The notes under the pieces are model-generated. The model saw only the letters and a program-made list of their open reading frames with translations. It was not told the DNA's origin and searched no databases. A program made the position numbers and the translations under genes. Source: Porphyromonadaceae bacterium (GTDB lineage Bacteria; Bacteroidota; Bacteroidia; Bacteroidales; Dysgonomonadaceae). From it: a stretch of 42,369 bases of DNA. Positions 1-10,278 of this stretch are shown one piece after another (the stretch's first letter is position 1; every line of letters starts with the position of its first letter). The stretch covers positions 4,027 through 46,395 of the forward strand of contig JALHIE010000041.1 in assembly GCA_022840285.1 (NCBI GenBank), written 5' to 3'.

Positions 1-152
1 AAAGCTTCCACGATATTGGACAGCTTGTCCGCACCAATCGAAGTTTTTACCTTGCTGATATATCCCCGTGAAAAACCAACCCGTTCTTCAAATTTAGTTT
101 GTCCCAGCCCTTTTGACTTAATGAATAATTTCAACCTGTCTATGAAATCCAT
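1..152 (-). CDS. HTH (XRE/S24-like) transcriptional repressor, N-terminal part only
   Basis: The gene runs leftward out of the window, so only its first 50 codons are visible. They encode a helix-turn-helix of the XRE/Cro-CI type: an opening amphipathic helix (MDFIDRLKLFIKSKG), then the helix pair around GQTKFEERVGFSRGYISKV and the phrase SIGADKLSNIVEA. That last phrase is typical of Bacteroidota phage-repressor-like proteins, which often continue into an S24 peptidase domain; the continuation is not visible here. The ATG at 152 follows a 13-base palindrome (156-168), which fits an autoregulated repressor. Divergent orientation from the PUL makes it a possible but unproven PUL regulator. Confidence 0.75.
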   Translation of the reverse strand, partial: MDFIDRLKLFIKSKGLGQTKFEERVGFSRGYISKVKTSIGADKLSNIVEA

Positions 153-155
153 ATT

Positions 156-168
156 ATATACTGTATAT
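156..168. promoter_or_regulatory. 13-bp perfect palindrome, probable repressor operator
   Basis: The site ATATAC-T-GTATAT is a perfect inverted repeat with a one-base centre. It sits 4 bases before the start codon of the leftward HTH gene. A regulator bound there would block that gene's leader, so autoregulation is the simplest reading. This is inferred from position and symmetry only. Confidence 0.5.
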
Positions 169-190
169 CAGTTAAATATCGTTTTTGTTA

Positions 191-207
191 TTTAGAATAA
201 ATCTAAA
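191..207. promoter_or_regulatory. Inverted repeat in the divergent control region
   Basis: TTTAGA (191-196) and TCTAAA (202-207) are separated by five bases. The repeat lies about 40 bases upstream of the HTH gene start and could be a second operator or part of its promoter region. The surroundings are A+T rich, which raises the chance of a random match. Confidence 0.3.
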
Positions 208-316
208 ATACACCTTAATTGCGCAATGTGTTTGCAAATACTGAAGATGTACAGTGTATTTGTAGTGTTAAATAGTGTTTAGTGCGTTGCAACAAAATCA
301 CACATTTTACAAAGGT

Positions 317-506
317 ATGAATAATCAGGCAAATACCATAAAACCGGTTACTAAAATATCGATACCCGATACACTATTAAGTTTAAAGGTAGGTGAAACT
401 GTGATGATATCTGCCCGCATCCCGTTTAAAGAAAATAAAGAAAGCACAGTTTATTGTAACCGAACAAGGCTTTGTGGATGAAATCAAAGTGACCCGATTA
501 AGATAA
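317..506 (+). pseudogene. Frameshifted small Bacteroidota protein relic
   Basis: From ATG 317 (after AAAGG) the frame reads a short protein with ISIPDTLLSLKVGETVMISARIPFKENK. It then shifts into CNRTRLCG and stops at 481. From about position 444 the next frame gives KKAQFIVTEQGFVDEIKVTRLR and stops at 506. Joined together, the halves resemble the ~70-residue Bacteroidota small proteins in which a KVGETV-type strand is followed by a serine/arginine-rich loop and a VTEQGFVDEIKVTR-type strand. About ten residues of the middle loop appear to be missing at the junction. The family is recognised only by pattern and its function is unknown. Confidence 0.5.
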
Positions 507-603
507 ATGTGCGCGATCTTGAAAAAAGAAATTATAGAATATTAACGCAATAAGTGTCGTTATCGGAATTAATATGTTGTAAATCTAAACAAATGAAAAA
601 GAG

Positions 604-3600
604 ATGAAAAACAAATTTTCAAATCTATCCAGAGAAATTTTGTTCATGTCGTTATGGACATTTTCCCTGTGTATTTATGCGCAGAACATCGTTGTAACAG
701 GAACAGTCAGGGATTCGGGCGGAGAACCTCTCGTTGGAGTTACGGTTCAAATACAAGGAACATCCCACGGTACGGTTACCGATTACGATGGTGGTTTCAG
801 AATTGCTAATGTTTTTTCTGATGCTGTTTTGGAATTTAGATACGTGGGTATGCAAGGACAGGCCGTCCCCGTGAATGGCAGGACAACTATTAACGTTGTT
901 TTACATGAGGATGCGGAGATACTTGAGGAGGTTGTCGTTGTAGGTTACGGTGTACAGAAAAAAGAAACGATGGTTGGATCCGTTGTAGTGGCCGGCGAAA
1001 AGGATTTAAAGCAGATCGGAGCGGTTACCGACCTGACCCAGGCCCTATCCGGACAACTCCCCGGTATCGTATCGCTTACATCCTCGGGCGAACCCGGAGG
1101 TATACTTACGGGTGAAAGCTCCACGAACATCTTTATCCGCGGACAAAACACCTGGAACGGCGGTCAACCACTTATCCTGGTTGACGGCGTTGAAAGGAAC
1201 ATGAACAACATCGACGTGAATGAGGTTTCTAACATTTCGGTGCTTAAAGACGCGTCTGCAACCGCTGTATATGGTGTGAAAGGTGCAAACGGAGTTATCT
1301 TGATCACCACAAAACGTGGAGATGCAGGTAAGACAACCTTAGACTTCAACTACGTTGCGATGGGTCAGATGGTTTCCAAGATTCCGGAAAAACTTGACTC
1401 GTACGAAGCAATGATGGCAAAGAACGAGATGATAGAGAGGGAAATCGCCTTAAACGAGCCCTCGTGGAATGCATACGTTCCCTATGGGATTGTGCAGCGA
1501 TACAAGAAACCTCAATCGGCAGAATATGCGGTGATTTATCCTAATGTTGACTGGGCGGACGCCATGTTCAAGGATGTGGGTCTTTCTCACCGCGCAACCT
1601 TAAGTGCCAGGGGTGGAAGCAACGCTATACAGTTTTTTGGATCACTGGCATACCTGCACGAGGGAGATATGTTTGAAGACTATGACAACGGTAAAGGATA
1701 TTACCCCAATTATAACTTTGACCGGTTTAACTTCAGGAGCAATATTGATGCCGCATTAACCCATACTACAAAACTGAAATTTGATATTTCGGGTTTTTAC
1801 AGCCTCAAAAATACCAACTTCAATAACGAAGGGAGTACAGATAGAGCCGACCACTGGATGTGGGCTGCCGCTTACCGGTTGGCTCCCAACCTTTTTATCC
1901 CGATTCATGAAGACGGGAGGTGGGGGGCTTACCAAGAAGGGGGTAATCAAACCGTGAATCCTTTAGCTGCCGTTTATAATATTGGAATAAGGCAAACCAG
2001 AACCACTCAGTTAAACTTTGATTAGGACCTGAAGTTTATTACGAAAGGTCTCTCGGCGCGGGCTTCATTGTTTTATGACAACAGCATACGCTCGGAAGGA
2101 GGCATCTACGATAATGCAAACAGCATACGTCCGAATGAAGCTGTTACAAACGTGCGCTTCAAACAGATTTATCCGCTTCTGTATGAAGGTCCCGATCAGG
2201 ATCCGAGCGAATATACCGCGCTTTTACCAATAACTGACGCTGAATTTGATTGGATCATTCGTCCCTGGGGGATTCGACAGGAAGCCATTCAAGATGCCAA
2301 CTGGGCAGGATACATTCCTGTTTTCAGGAGAATGTTGTATCAAGGTCAGATCAATTATGCGCGCCGGTTTGATAAACACAATGTATCGGCCATGGGGGTG
2401 TTTAAACGGGAAGAATACGCCCGTGGAAGCATGTTTAAAAATTACCGTGAAGACTGGGTTTTCCGGGCCACGTATGATTACGATTCCCGGTACCTCTTCG
2501 AAACTAACGGGGCATACAACGGTTCTGAACAATTCGGTCCCGGTTATCGGTTTGATTTTTTCCCTTCGTTGGCTTTGGGGTGGGTTATTTCCAACGAAAA
2601 GTTCCTTGAGAAATACGATTGGGTTGACAACCTGAAGTTACGATACAGTATCGGCAAAGTGGGAGATGACCGGGTTGGCGGAGGTCGTTGGCAATACTCC
2701 TCACAATATGCCTATGGGGGGTATGCACGACTGAGCAACCTGACCGATGGTGCCAGTCCTTATAATTTTTATAGGGAGTCGGTGGTCGGGAACCCTAATA
2801 TCCAGTGGGAAACCGCGTTGAAAAACAATTTGGGTGTCGAACTAAGCGTATTGAAAGGATTGTTCTCGGTGAATGTTGATTATTATACCGAGGATAGAAC
2901 CAACATACTCATGGCAGGCACTAGTCGGAATATTCCCCCTTTCTTTGGCGTAACTCCTCCAAGTGCAAATCTTGGACACGTCAAATCAAAGGGGTATGAA
3001 ATTGAACTGGGCTTCAACAAACGATTCAACCGCGATTTCACCTTGTGGTCAAAACTGGCCGTCACGCATAACGAAAACAAGGTTATTTTTAGGGATGACA
3101 AACCGTTGCAATACGATTACCTGAAAAACGCGGGATATCCGATTGGACAAGCCCGGTCGTTGAAACGAGCAGACTTTTATAACAACTGGGATGAAGTGTA
3201 TGCCAGTGTGCCCACTGAAAATAATGATGGGGATAAATTGCCCGGATATTATAATTTAATTGACTTTAATGCCGACGGTATCATTAAAATGAGTGAAGAT
3301 ACTCCTCCAATCGGCTACTCGGGAGTACCCCAAAATACAGCTAACTTCTCGTTAGGAGTGTCTTACAAGAGATTTAGCGCTTTCGTACAGTTGTACGGAG
3401 TGAACAATGTGACCCGTTACGTAAACCAGTACAGTTACTACGGCGACACGGATATATTGTTTGCCCATGTTAGGGATTACTGGTCAAAAGATAACCCCGA
3501 GGCGACATCTTTCTTGCCAAGGTGGAAAACATCAGCACAAAACATCGGGGATTATTATCTACACGATGCATCATCGTTTAGAATAAGAACGGCGGAGATC

Positions 3601-3798
3601 TCCTATTCGTTCACAGGTAAGAAGTGGATTAAAAACTCGGGTATTTCAAATCTTCGTTTGTTCATTAACGGAAATAATCTTTTCTACTGGTCGCGCTTAC
3701 CGGACGATAGAGAAAATACATATTCTGGAGGTAGTGCCGTAGATGGCGCTTATCCTACCATGAGAAGAATAAATTTAGGAATCGATTTAAGCTTTTAG
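604..3798 (+). pseudogene. SusC/RagA TonB-dependent outer-membrane transporter, interrupted by an in-frame TAG
   Basis: Read through, this is a full-length SusC (about 1,064 codons): signal peptide 1-27, carboxypeptidase-regulatory-like domain about 29-102, TonB box around EEVVVVGYG (109-116), then a plug with SVLKDASATAVYGVKGANGVILITTKRG-type sequence and a beta-barrel ending in NLGIDLSF. Codon 474 (2023-2025) is TAG in the sequence NFD-stop-DLKF. The reading frame continues unchanged for another 591 codons with normal barrel features and a final aromatic residue, so the break is a single nonsense change, probably from CAG or TAT/TAC. The truncated product would keep the plug and only a few strands and could not form a pore. 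SusD follows after 6 bases. SusC normally imports large oligosaccharides with its SusD lid. Confidence 0.85.
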
Positions 3799-3804
3799 AT
3801 TATT

Positions 3805-5607
3805 ATGAGAATCATTGCAAAATATACGAACATCGGACTGCTTTTCGTATTGACGCTCGTTCTTGCTTTGTCCTGTGAAGATTACCTGGACAAATCACCC
3901 GAAGCTGATGTGACAGAAAAAGATGTGTACGGGAACTTCAGGAGTTTCCAAGGGTTCGTGGAACAAATGTATAACTGTATCATGCCGCATAACCTGGGAG
4001 GAGCATGGAATAAGTACATGTTTGCGGATGAGCGTTTGAACAATAAACGTTATAACTTCGATTACGGCAATTACTGGGGACATGAAACCTATTTCTACGG
4101 GCAAAGCGTAAACATCACTTCACGTGAAGGAAGACACAGGCGTGTTTGGGAATATGCCTGGTACGGGATACGAGTTGCCAATTTGGCGCTGGAAAAATTA
4201 GAACAGGAAGGCCTGTTTGAAGGAACACCGGAGGAAAAAGATCACCTGAAAGGACAAGCGCTTTTTTTCCGCGGGTGGTTCTATTTCGAGATTTGCCGTT
4301 TCTGGGGGGGGATGCCCTATATCAACCGTGTGCTGGATCCAACCGAGAGTTTAATCACGGACGAGTTTAGTAGATTAAATTTCCAGGAGACAGCCAAATT
4401 GATGGCGGAGGATTTCCGCGCGGCGGCCGACCTGCTGCCTAACCATTGGGATCTGTCGGGTCCTGGACGGGAAACCGTGGGACACAACATGAACAGAATC
4501 AATAAATTTCACGCGCTGGGTTATCTTGGTAAAGCTTTATTGTACGCGGCCAGTCCCATGATCAATGAAGAGGCTACGGGGAATAATTCCTATGACCTCG
4601 ACTTGGCGGCACAGGCGGCCAATGCTTTTGGTGAACTGCTAAAGCTGGCCGACGAAACGGGTATCTACAAATTAGAGCCATGGGAGACTAGAACCGACAA
4701 TTTTTGGAAGCTGAATTATCAAAAACCCGGTGGTACGGAGGTTATCATGTATCCGACTATTTACGATAGAGGTAGGGTGAGATGGTCTGCAATAGGTGCC
4801 ACCGTGCCCTCTTCTTTCGGGTTGAACAGTGGATCCGATGCCGATGTGCCTGCACATAACTACGTACAGAATTACGGTATGGAAAACGGATTACCATTGG
4901 ATGATCCGGAATCGGGCTACGATCCCAACAATCCCTGGACAGGAAGAGAACCTCGTTTTTACGTTGATATCGTGAAGGATGGCGACCGAATCCACAATAA
5001 CTTGCCCGACGATATGTATGCTCAGCTATATAATGGAGGACGACACCGGTCCCATATCAATCCTCCGAGTGTAACGGGATATTACGAGAGGAAATTTGTC
5101 CCCATGGGACCCAACTTCACCACATCGCTTGCGAACGGTTTGATGTCTTTTATCCCGTATCTCCGTCTGGCCGATGTCTATTTGATGTATGCCGAAGCCG
5201 TATTATTTAGCCCCGGTGGAAGTCCGGATGCTACCTCTTCGAATTATTCGATGACGGCTGCCGATGCAGTGAACAAGGTTAGAAACAGGGCGAAACTGTC
5301 CAATCTGACACCGAAATACACTGCCACAAACAACATCTTTTTCGAGGAAATTGTGAGAGAAAGAGCAGTGGAACTCGCTTTTGAGGGAGATCGTTTTCAG
5401 GATTTACGTCGTTGGAATAGAAACGGAGATCCAAGATACCTGGACAAGACAGCCATAGATTTTGACAGAGGACCCGATGGAAAACCGGTTAATATTGTTG
5501 AGAGACTCGTTGTGAGAAGAGTGGTTGAGAAAAAACATAACTGGTTGCCCATACAGGTTGCTTTTACTACGCAATACGAGGGATTTCCTCAAAATCCTGG
5601 CTGGTAA
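3805..5607 (+). CDS. SusD/RagB-family surface glycan-binding lipoprotein (pair 1)
   Basis: This 600-residue protein begins with a lipoprotein signal (LVLALSC, Cys about residue 24) followed by EDYLDKSPEADVT, a typical mature SusD start. It has the TPR-like SusD architecture and the C-terminal RagB/SusD hallmark ERAVELAFEGDRFQDLRRW, ending in the usual GFPQNPGW. It should sit on the cell surface as the lid over its SusC. The gene is intact and 6 bases downstream of the interrupted SusC, so it belongs to the same transcript. If the SusC is truly dead, this protein has lost its partner unless it can pair with the second SusC. Confidence 0.95.
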   Translation: MRIIAKYTNIGLLFVLTLVLALSCEDYLDKSPEADVTEKDVYGNFRSFQGFVEQMYNCIMPHNLGGAWNKYMFADERLNNKRYNFDYGNYWGHETYFYGQSVNITSREGRHRRVWEYAWYGIRVANLALEKLEQEGLFEGTPEEKDHLKGQALFFRGWFYFEICRFWGGMPYINRVLDPTESLITDEFSRLNFQETAKLMAEDFRAAADLLPNHWDLSGPGRETVGHNMNRINKFHALGYLGKALLYAASPMINEEATGNNSYDLDLAAQAANAFGELLKLADETGIYKLEPWETRTDNFWKLNYQKPGGTEVIMYPTIYDRGRVRWSAIGATVPSSFGLNSGSDADVPAHNYVQNYGMENGLPLDDPESGYDPNNPWTGREPRFYVDIVKDGDRIHNNLPDDMYAQLYNGGRHRSHINPPSVTGYYERKFVPMGPNFTTSLANGLMSFIPYLRLADVYLMYAEAVLFSPGGSPDATSSNYSMTAADAVNKVRNRAKLSNLTPKYTATNNIFFEEIVRERAVELAFEGDRFQDLRRWNRNGDPRYLDKTAIDFDRGPDGKPVNIVERLVVRRVVEKKHNWLPIQVAFTTQYEGFPQNPGW

Positions 5608-5640
5608 CACAAAATATAAACAAAATAAAACCCAAAAGTA

Positions 5641-8499
5641 ATGAAAAGGTATTACATTGCAGTTCTTTCAATAGTCTTCTTCTTTTCATCTCTTACCCAA
5701 GGTGTTGCCACGGAGATATTCACAGGAGACAGCAACCGGTTAACGGGAGAATCCACAACGATCTTTTATAGTGAAAAGAAAGACTCTGTAAATATTGCAT
5801 TTAAAAAAATTGATGCGAATAATGTGGTCGGTGTCGTAGGCACGCTTAATGCCGATCGCATTAACGAGGACGATAACACGGTTTGGGCCAGTGGCGTCTT
5901 TGCCGGTCGCGCATTAGGAATGCTTGGAAACACCAATATTCGGGGAATTGGGATCAGCATTGACGTAGCCGACTTAACAGGCAGTGGTACGCTTTCCGGA
6001 AATGCACTGTTTGTCGTTGACGGACTGCCCAGAGACGTGGAAGGCCTTCGTTTATCGGAAGTGGAAAGCATCTCTGTGTTAAGGGATGTGAATGCTTCCG
6101 TGTTGTACGGAAGTTCCGCGATCAATGGTATTGTACTAATAACCACGAAGCGCGGAAAAATTGGTGAAAACAGGAAGAACATTTCGTTGAGTTATGGGAT
6201 TGAAACCCCCTTGGAATTGCCCAAGTATCTCAACTCGGCCGATTATATGGAGTATTTCAACCTGGCACGCGAAAATGATGGGCTAACGCCGCAATTCGGC
6301 CAGGAGATGATTGACAATTACCGGAGGGGAAACAAGTACCGGTATCCCGATGTTGATTATTACTCCAGCGAGTATGTGAAATCGTTCCGTCCCTACGTGG
6401 ATGCTACAGGTGAATTTTCCGGAGGGAACAAGGCGGCCAAGTATTACCTTAACTTCGGGATGAATTCAGTGGGAAGCTGGTTGAATTTTGGCGAAGGGGC
6501 CAATGCCCGGTACAACCGATTCAACGTACGTGGAAACGTCGATTTGTCCATTATCGACTGGATAGACACGTCGATTGATGCGACAGCTTCTTTTCTGAAC
6601 AATAAAGGAGCGAGAGGCAATTACTTCTCGGACGCTGCGTCGATACGTCCTCACGAGTATGCTCCTTTGATTCCCATAAGTTTAATAGATCCTGAAAACC
6701 CGTTGTTGTTGGGCCGGAAGAACGATGTGGAAGGATTGTACTTGCTGGGAGGCAGCATTAACCGGCAAACAACCCCGTTTGGACATGGATATTCCGGCGG
6801 ACAATACGAGAATGTGGCCCGCAAGTTCTCGTTCAATAACCGTATCAATTTTAACCTGGATATGTTGACCGAAGGGCTCTCATTTCATACCAACCTCAGT
6901 TTCGACTACTTTACGAGGTTTGATCAAACGGTCTCGAACGGGTATTCTGTTTACGTGCCTCAATGGGAGACAGTGAACAACGAAGACAAAATTGTCGGTC
7001 TAACGCAATACGGAGCCGATACACGGCCCGGCACACAGGTAGTTGGGAATACTTATTTCAGGAGGAGGATTGGTTTTTACGGATTGTTTGATTACGACAG
7101 AACATTTGATGACCTGCATCACGTATCCGGCTCCCTATTGGGTTATGGGAGTCACTTTAAGGAATTAGACGATTTTCAGGGAGTTAAGCATGCACACGCG
7201 GGGTTGCGCCTGGCTTATACCTACGGTAGCAGATACGCGGTTGATTTCAGCAGCGCATACGTGAACTCGGTGAAATTGGCTCCCGGTAACAGGGGTGGAT
7301 TTTCGCCCTCAATCGGTCTGGGATGGATCATGAGTTCGGAAGATTTCATGTCTTCGGTAGGCAACGTGGATTTCTTGAAAATGAGGCTATCCGGAGGTAT
7401 GTTGAATTCGGACCTTCCCATAAGCGGTTTCTTCTTGTATGACGACCTTTACGGAACGTCCGGAAGTTACAACTGGTATGAGGGCACGAGAAGCAGGAGT
7501 GGAGTAATGTCTCACAGGGAGAGGAATTATGAGTTGGGGTTGGCTAAGCGGAAAGAGGTAAACGTGGGTTTGGAAGGACTCTTCTTTAATAGGCTGATTG
7601 GGATTGATGCCAACTTTTTCCATAACATCTACAGCGATCTGGTTGTTCGGCCGGCTACCCGATATCCAGCCTACTATACCGATTTCATGCCATACGAAAA
7701 TTTCGAGAAAGACAGCTACACCGGTTTCGAATTAGGCTTGAGCGTTAATAAAACCGTTGGGGACTGGAAATTCATGGTTGGCATAAATACCCTTTACGTT
7801 ACATCCAAGCGATTGATTGTAGATGAGGTGTATGAAGATGCTTATCGCTACCGTGCCGGATACCCCAAAGATGCTACTTTCGGATTGGAGGCGATCGGTC
7901 TGTTTAAAGATCAGGCAGACATCGACAACAGCCCCGTGCAGTCGTTTGGTCCTGTTCGTCCCGGCGATATCAAGTACAAGGACCAAAACGGTGACGGCGT
8001 AATTGACAATACCGATGAAGTGTACCTCAGACGTTGGCAAGCTCCGTTCTCCGGAGGGTTGCAAGTGAAAATAGCTTACAGGAACATAAGCCTTTATGCG
8101 TTGAGTGAAGGCCGGTCGGGTTCGGATACTTTCATGGAAGGTGATTATTATTGGGTAGACGGTAATAAGAAATATTCGGAAGTAGTACTCAACAGCTGGA
8201 CTCCCGAAACGGCAGAAACTGCGACCTACCCCCGGCTTAGTTCCGTAGCAAACAGCAACAATCACAGGAGGTCAACCTATTGGCTGTATAACAACGATTA
8301 CCTGCAAGTCCGTACGATACAATTGACCTACCAATTTCCCGAGTCGATTACGAATGCGCTTAACCTGAACCATTTCGACCTCTTCGTAAACGCGTCTAAC
8401 CCCTGTCAGTTTGCACCCAACAGGAAAATCAGGGAAACCAGGGTGGGAGGAAATCCATACAGCCGTGCCTTTACCATAGGATTAAGAACAAAATTTTAA
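5641..8499 (+). CDS. SusC/RagA-family TonB-dependent transporter (pair 2), without carboxypeptidase-like domain
   Basis: The product is 952 residues, with a signal peptide (1-24), a short linker containing KKDSVNIAFKKIDANNVVG, then directly a TonB-receptor plug (ALFVVDGLPRDVEGLRLSEVESISVLRDVNASVLYGSSAINGIVL and following) and a beta-barrel that ends in FTIGLRTKF. It lacks the N-terminal carboxypeptidase-regulatory domain seen in SusC 1. A recognised SusC subgroup is built this way, so this is not read as damage. The gene is intact. It follows SusD 1 by 33 bases and precedes its own SusD, giving the usual C-D-C-D order. It should import the oligosaccharides released by the lyases further down the operon. 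Confidence 0.93.
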   Translation: MKRYYIAVLSIVFFFSSLTQGVATEIFTGDSNRLTGESTTIFYSEKKDSVNIAFKKIDANNVVGVVGTLNADRINEDDNTVWASGVFAGRALGMLGNTNIRGIGISIDVADLTGSGTLSGNALFVVDGLPRDVEGLRLSEVESISVLRDVNASVLYGSSAINGIVLITTKRGKIGENRKNISLSYGIETPLELPKYLNSADYMEYFNLARENDGLTPQFGQEMIDNYRRGNKYRYPDVDYYSSEYVKSFRPYVDATGEFSGGNKAAKYYLNFGMNSVGSWLNFGEGANARYNRFNVRGNVDLSIIDWIDTSIDATASFLNNKGARGNYFSDAASIRPHEYAPLIPISLIDPENPLLLGRKNDVEGLYLLGGSINRQTTPFGHGYSGGQYENVARKFSFNNRINFNLDMLTEGLSFHTNLSFDYFTRFDQTVSNGYSVYVPQWETVNNEDKIVGLTQYGADTRPGTQVVGNTYFRRRIGFYGLFDYDRTFDDLHHVSGSLLGYGSHFKELDDFQGVKHAHAGLRLAYTYGSRYAVDFSSAYVNSVKLAPGNRGGFSPSIGLGWIMSSEDFMSSVGNVDFLKMRLSGGMLNSDLPISGFFLYDDLYGTSGSYNWYEGTRSRSGVMSHRERNYELGLAKRKEVNVGLEGLFFNRLIGIDANFFHNIYSDLVVRPATRYPAYYTDFMPYENFEKDSYTGFELGLSVNKTVGDWKFMVGINTLYVTSKRLIVDEVYEDAYRYRAGYPKDATFGLEAIGLFKDQADIDNSPVQSFGPVRPGDIKYKDQNGDGVIDNTDEVYLRRWQAPFSGGLQVKIAYRNISLYALSEGRSGSDTFMEGDYYWVDGNKKYSEVVLNSWTPETAETATYPRLSSVANSNNHRRSTYWLYNNDYLQVRTIQLTYQFPESITNALNLNHFDLFVNASNPCQFAPNRKIRETRVGGNPYSRAFTIGLRTKF

Positions 8500-8509
8500 C
8501 TCGATGATT

Positions 8510-10255
8510 ATGAAATTAACATATATCCATTATCTGTTTTTAGGGATGCTTTTTCTATTGCCCGCCTGTTCGTTGTTGGAGCCCGAGAACGATAATCACA
8601 GCACCTTAAGCAGGGTCTACGATGATCCAAACTTTGCCGAAGGATTACTTTTAAGAGCATATACCTTTATTCCTACCAACGATTACCGTTTTGACGAACC
8701 GGCAACGGATGACGCGGTTACCAATGATTATGCCAACTCTTACTTAAGATTGGCTTCCGGGGAGTGGTCCGCCTTATATGATCCCCAAAATATTTGGACG
8801 AACTGTAACCGGGCAATCATCTACATAAATGAATTCCTTACCGTAGTGAACGATGTTCCCTGGAAGTGGACCGATGACGAAGTAAATGATTTATATGTTC
8901 GCAAGATGACAGGTGAATCGTACGCGTTACGAGGTCTCTTCAAATACTTCTTGCTCAGAAACCATGGAGGAATAGGAGTAGACGGCACCATGTTGGGGTT
9001 GCAAATACTTGACGATTTCCCTGTCGGACAAGATGATTTTGCAAAACCCAGGGCTTCTTTCCCTGAATACGTGAAAAGTGCTTATGATGATTTTAATCAG
9101 GCTTTGGGTTATCTTCCGTTGGATTATGGGGATAGAACTTCACTCCCTGCCGGTTTTGATGGGATATCCCTGGATAGTTACAATACGGTCTTTGGCGATT
9201 ATTCGCAGCAGAGAATGAGCGGTCGTCACGTTAAAGCTATGATGGCCCGATTGGCTCTGTTAGAAGCAAGTCCTGCATTTAATCCAACTAACGACGTAAA
9301 ACTGTGGGAAAAAGCAGCTGAATACCATGCCGAGTTACTGGACGAGATTGGCGGAGTAAGCGGTTTAGACCCCAAGGGACATCTCTTTTACGAAAAAGTA
9401 CAGGTTGATAATGCATACCTCACCAGTGGGGACAAAAAGGATTTGCCCGAGATGCTTTGGAGAAGACCCATTTATTCGAATAGGGCGAGAGAGGAAAATA
9501 ATTTCCCGCCATCCCTTTTCGGAAATGGCAGGATTAATCCTTCACAGAACCTGGTTGATGCTTTTCCCATGAAGAACGGATATCCCATTGATCATCCCGA
9601 TTCACAGTATGATCCAAATTCACCTTATTCTGGAAGAGACCAACGGCTGAGCAACTATATCATCTACGATGGGAGCAAGTATAAGGGAGCCACTATCCGT
9701 ACCGGCGTTGGAGGAGGTGTAAACGCGCTTGATTCCGTAGTGAACTCCACCCGTACGGGATATTACTTGAAGAAGCTTTTGCGTGAAGACGTGAACGCGA
9801 ATCCGTCTTCAGTTCAGGATCAGCAGCATTACAACACCCATATCCGGTACACAGAAATCTTTCTCGGCTACGCCGAGGCTGCCAATGAGGCGTGGGGCCC
9901 CGACGGAGGCCCACACAATTACTCCGCCAGGAACGTGATTGCCGCTATTAGAAAAAGGGCCGGAATCATGCAACCCGATACTTACCTCAATGGCATCACC
10001 GATAAGAATACAATGCGTCAGTTAATACACAACGAGCGAAGAATCGAGTTGTGTTTCGAAAGTTTCCGTTTCTGGGACTTACGCAGGTGGAAGAAAGATT
10101 TAACTGAAGATGTGAAAGGTGTACGTATCAATGGAGGCAATTATACCTATTTTACTGTTGAACAGCGGGTGTTCGATAACCAGTATATGCATTATGGACC
10201 CATTCCCTATAACGACGTGGTAAAATTCGGGATAATTCAAAATTCCGGATGGTAA
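8510..10255 (+). CDS. SusD/RagB-family surface glycan-binding lipoprotein (pair 2)
   Basis: The product is a 581-residue lipoprotein with signal MKLTYIHYLFLGMLFLLPACS, where Cys is the lipid anchor. Two ATGs occur at 8504 and 8510; the second gives a cleaner signal peptide with Lys at position 2. The C-terminal RagB/SusD motif appears as NERRIELCFESFRFWDLRRW, and the protein ends in GIIQNSGW as SusD proteins commonly do. It starts 10 bases after SusC 2, so the two are co-transcribed. Its role is to bind the target glycan on the cell surface and close over the SusC 2 barrel. Confidence 0.94.
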   Translation: MKLTYIHYLFLGMLFLLPACSLLEPENDNHSTLSRVYDDPNFAEGLLLRAYTFIPTNDYRFDEPATDDAVTNDYANSYLRLASGEWSALYDPQNIWTNCNRAIIYINEFLTVVNDVPWKWTDDEVNDLYVRKMTGESYALRGLFKYFLLRNHGGIGVDGTMLGLQILDDFPVGQDDFAKPRASFPEYVKSAYDDFNQALGYLPLDYGDRTSLPAGFDGISLDSYNTVFGDYSQQRMSGRHVKAMMARLALLEASPAFNPTNDVKLWEKAAEYHAELLDEIGGVSGLDPKGHLFYEKVQVDNAYLTSGDKKDLPEMLWRRPIYSNRAREENNFPPSLFGNGRINPSQNLVDAFPMKNGYPIDHPDSQYDPNSPYSGRDQRLSNYIIYDGSKYKGATIRTGVGGGVNALDSVVNSTRTGYYLKKLLREDVNANPSSVQDQQHYNTHIRYTEIFLGYAEAANEAWGPDGGPHNYSARNVIAAIRKRAGIMQPDTYLNGITDKNTMRQLIHNERRIELCFESFRFWDLRRWKKDLTEDVKGVRINGGNYTYFTVEQRVFDNQYMHYGPIPYNDVVKFGIIQNSGW

Positions 10256-10278
10256 CAATAAACTAAAACAATACTAAA

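Larger units (their letters stand above)
153..603. other. Intergenic control region between the HTH gene and the PUL
   Basis: This is an A+T-rich stretch of about 450 bases. It holds the two palindromes listed separately and the relic small ORF (317-506). The remaining sequence before the SusC start at 604 shows no convincing TAnnTTTG promoter, no tRNA and no intact gene. The ATG at 595 is blocked by a stop within four codons, so 604 is the usable start for SusC. Confidence 0.6.

Noticed and set aside
2023..2025. TAG as a recoded amino acid (amber suppression or pyrrolysine)
   Set aside because: No suppressor tRNA, pyrrolysine genes or repeated in-frame TAGs are visible, and other genes use TAG as a normal stop (for example 3796-3798 and 8 others by eye). 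A nonsense mutation is simpler.
5641..8499. Second SusC viewed as N-terminally deleted
   Set aside because: A SusC subgroup without the carboxypeptidase-like domain is known, and the signal peptide, plug and barrel are continuous.
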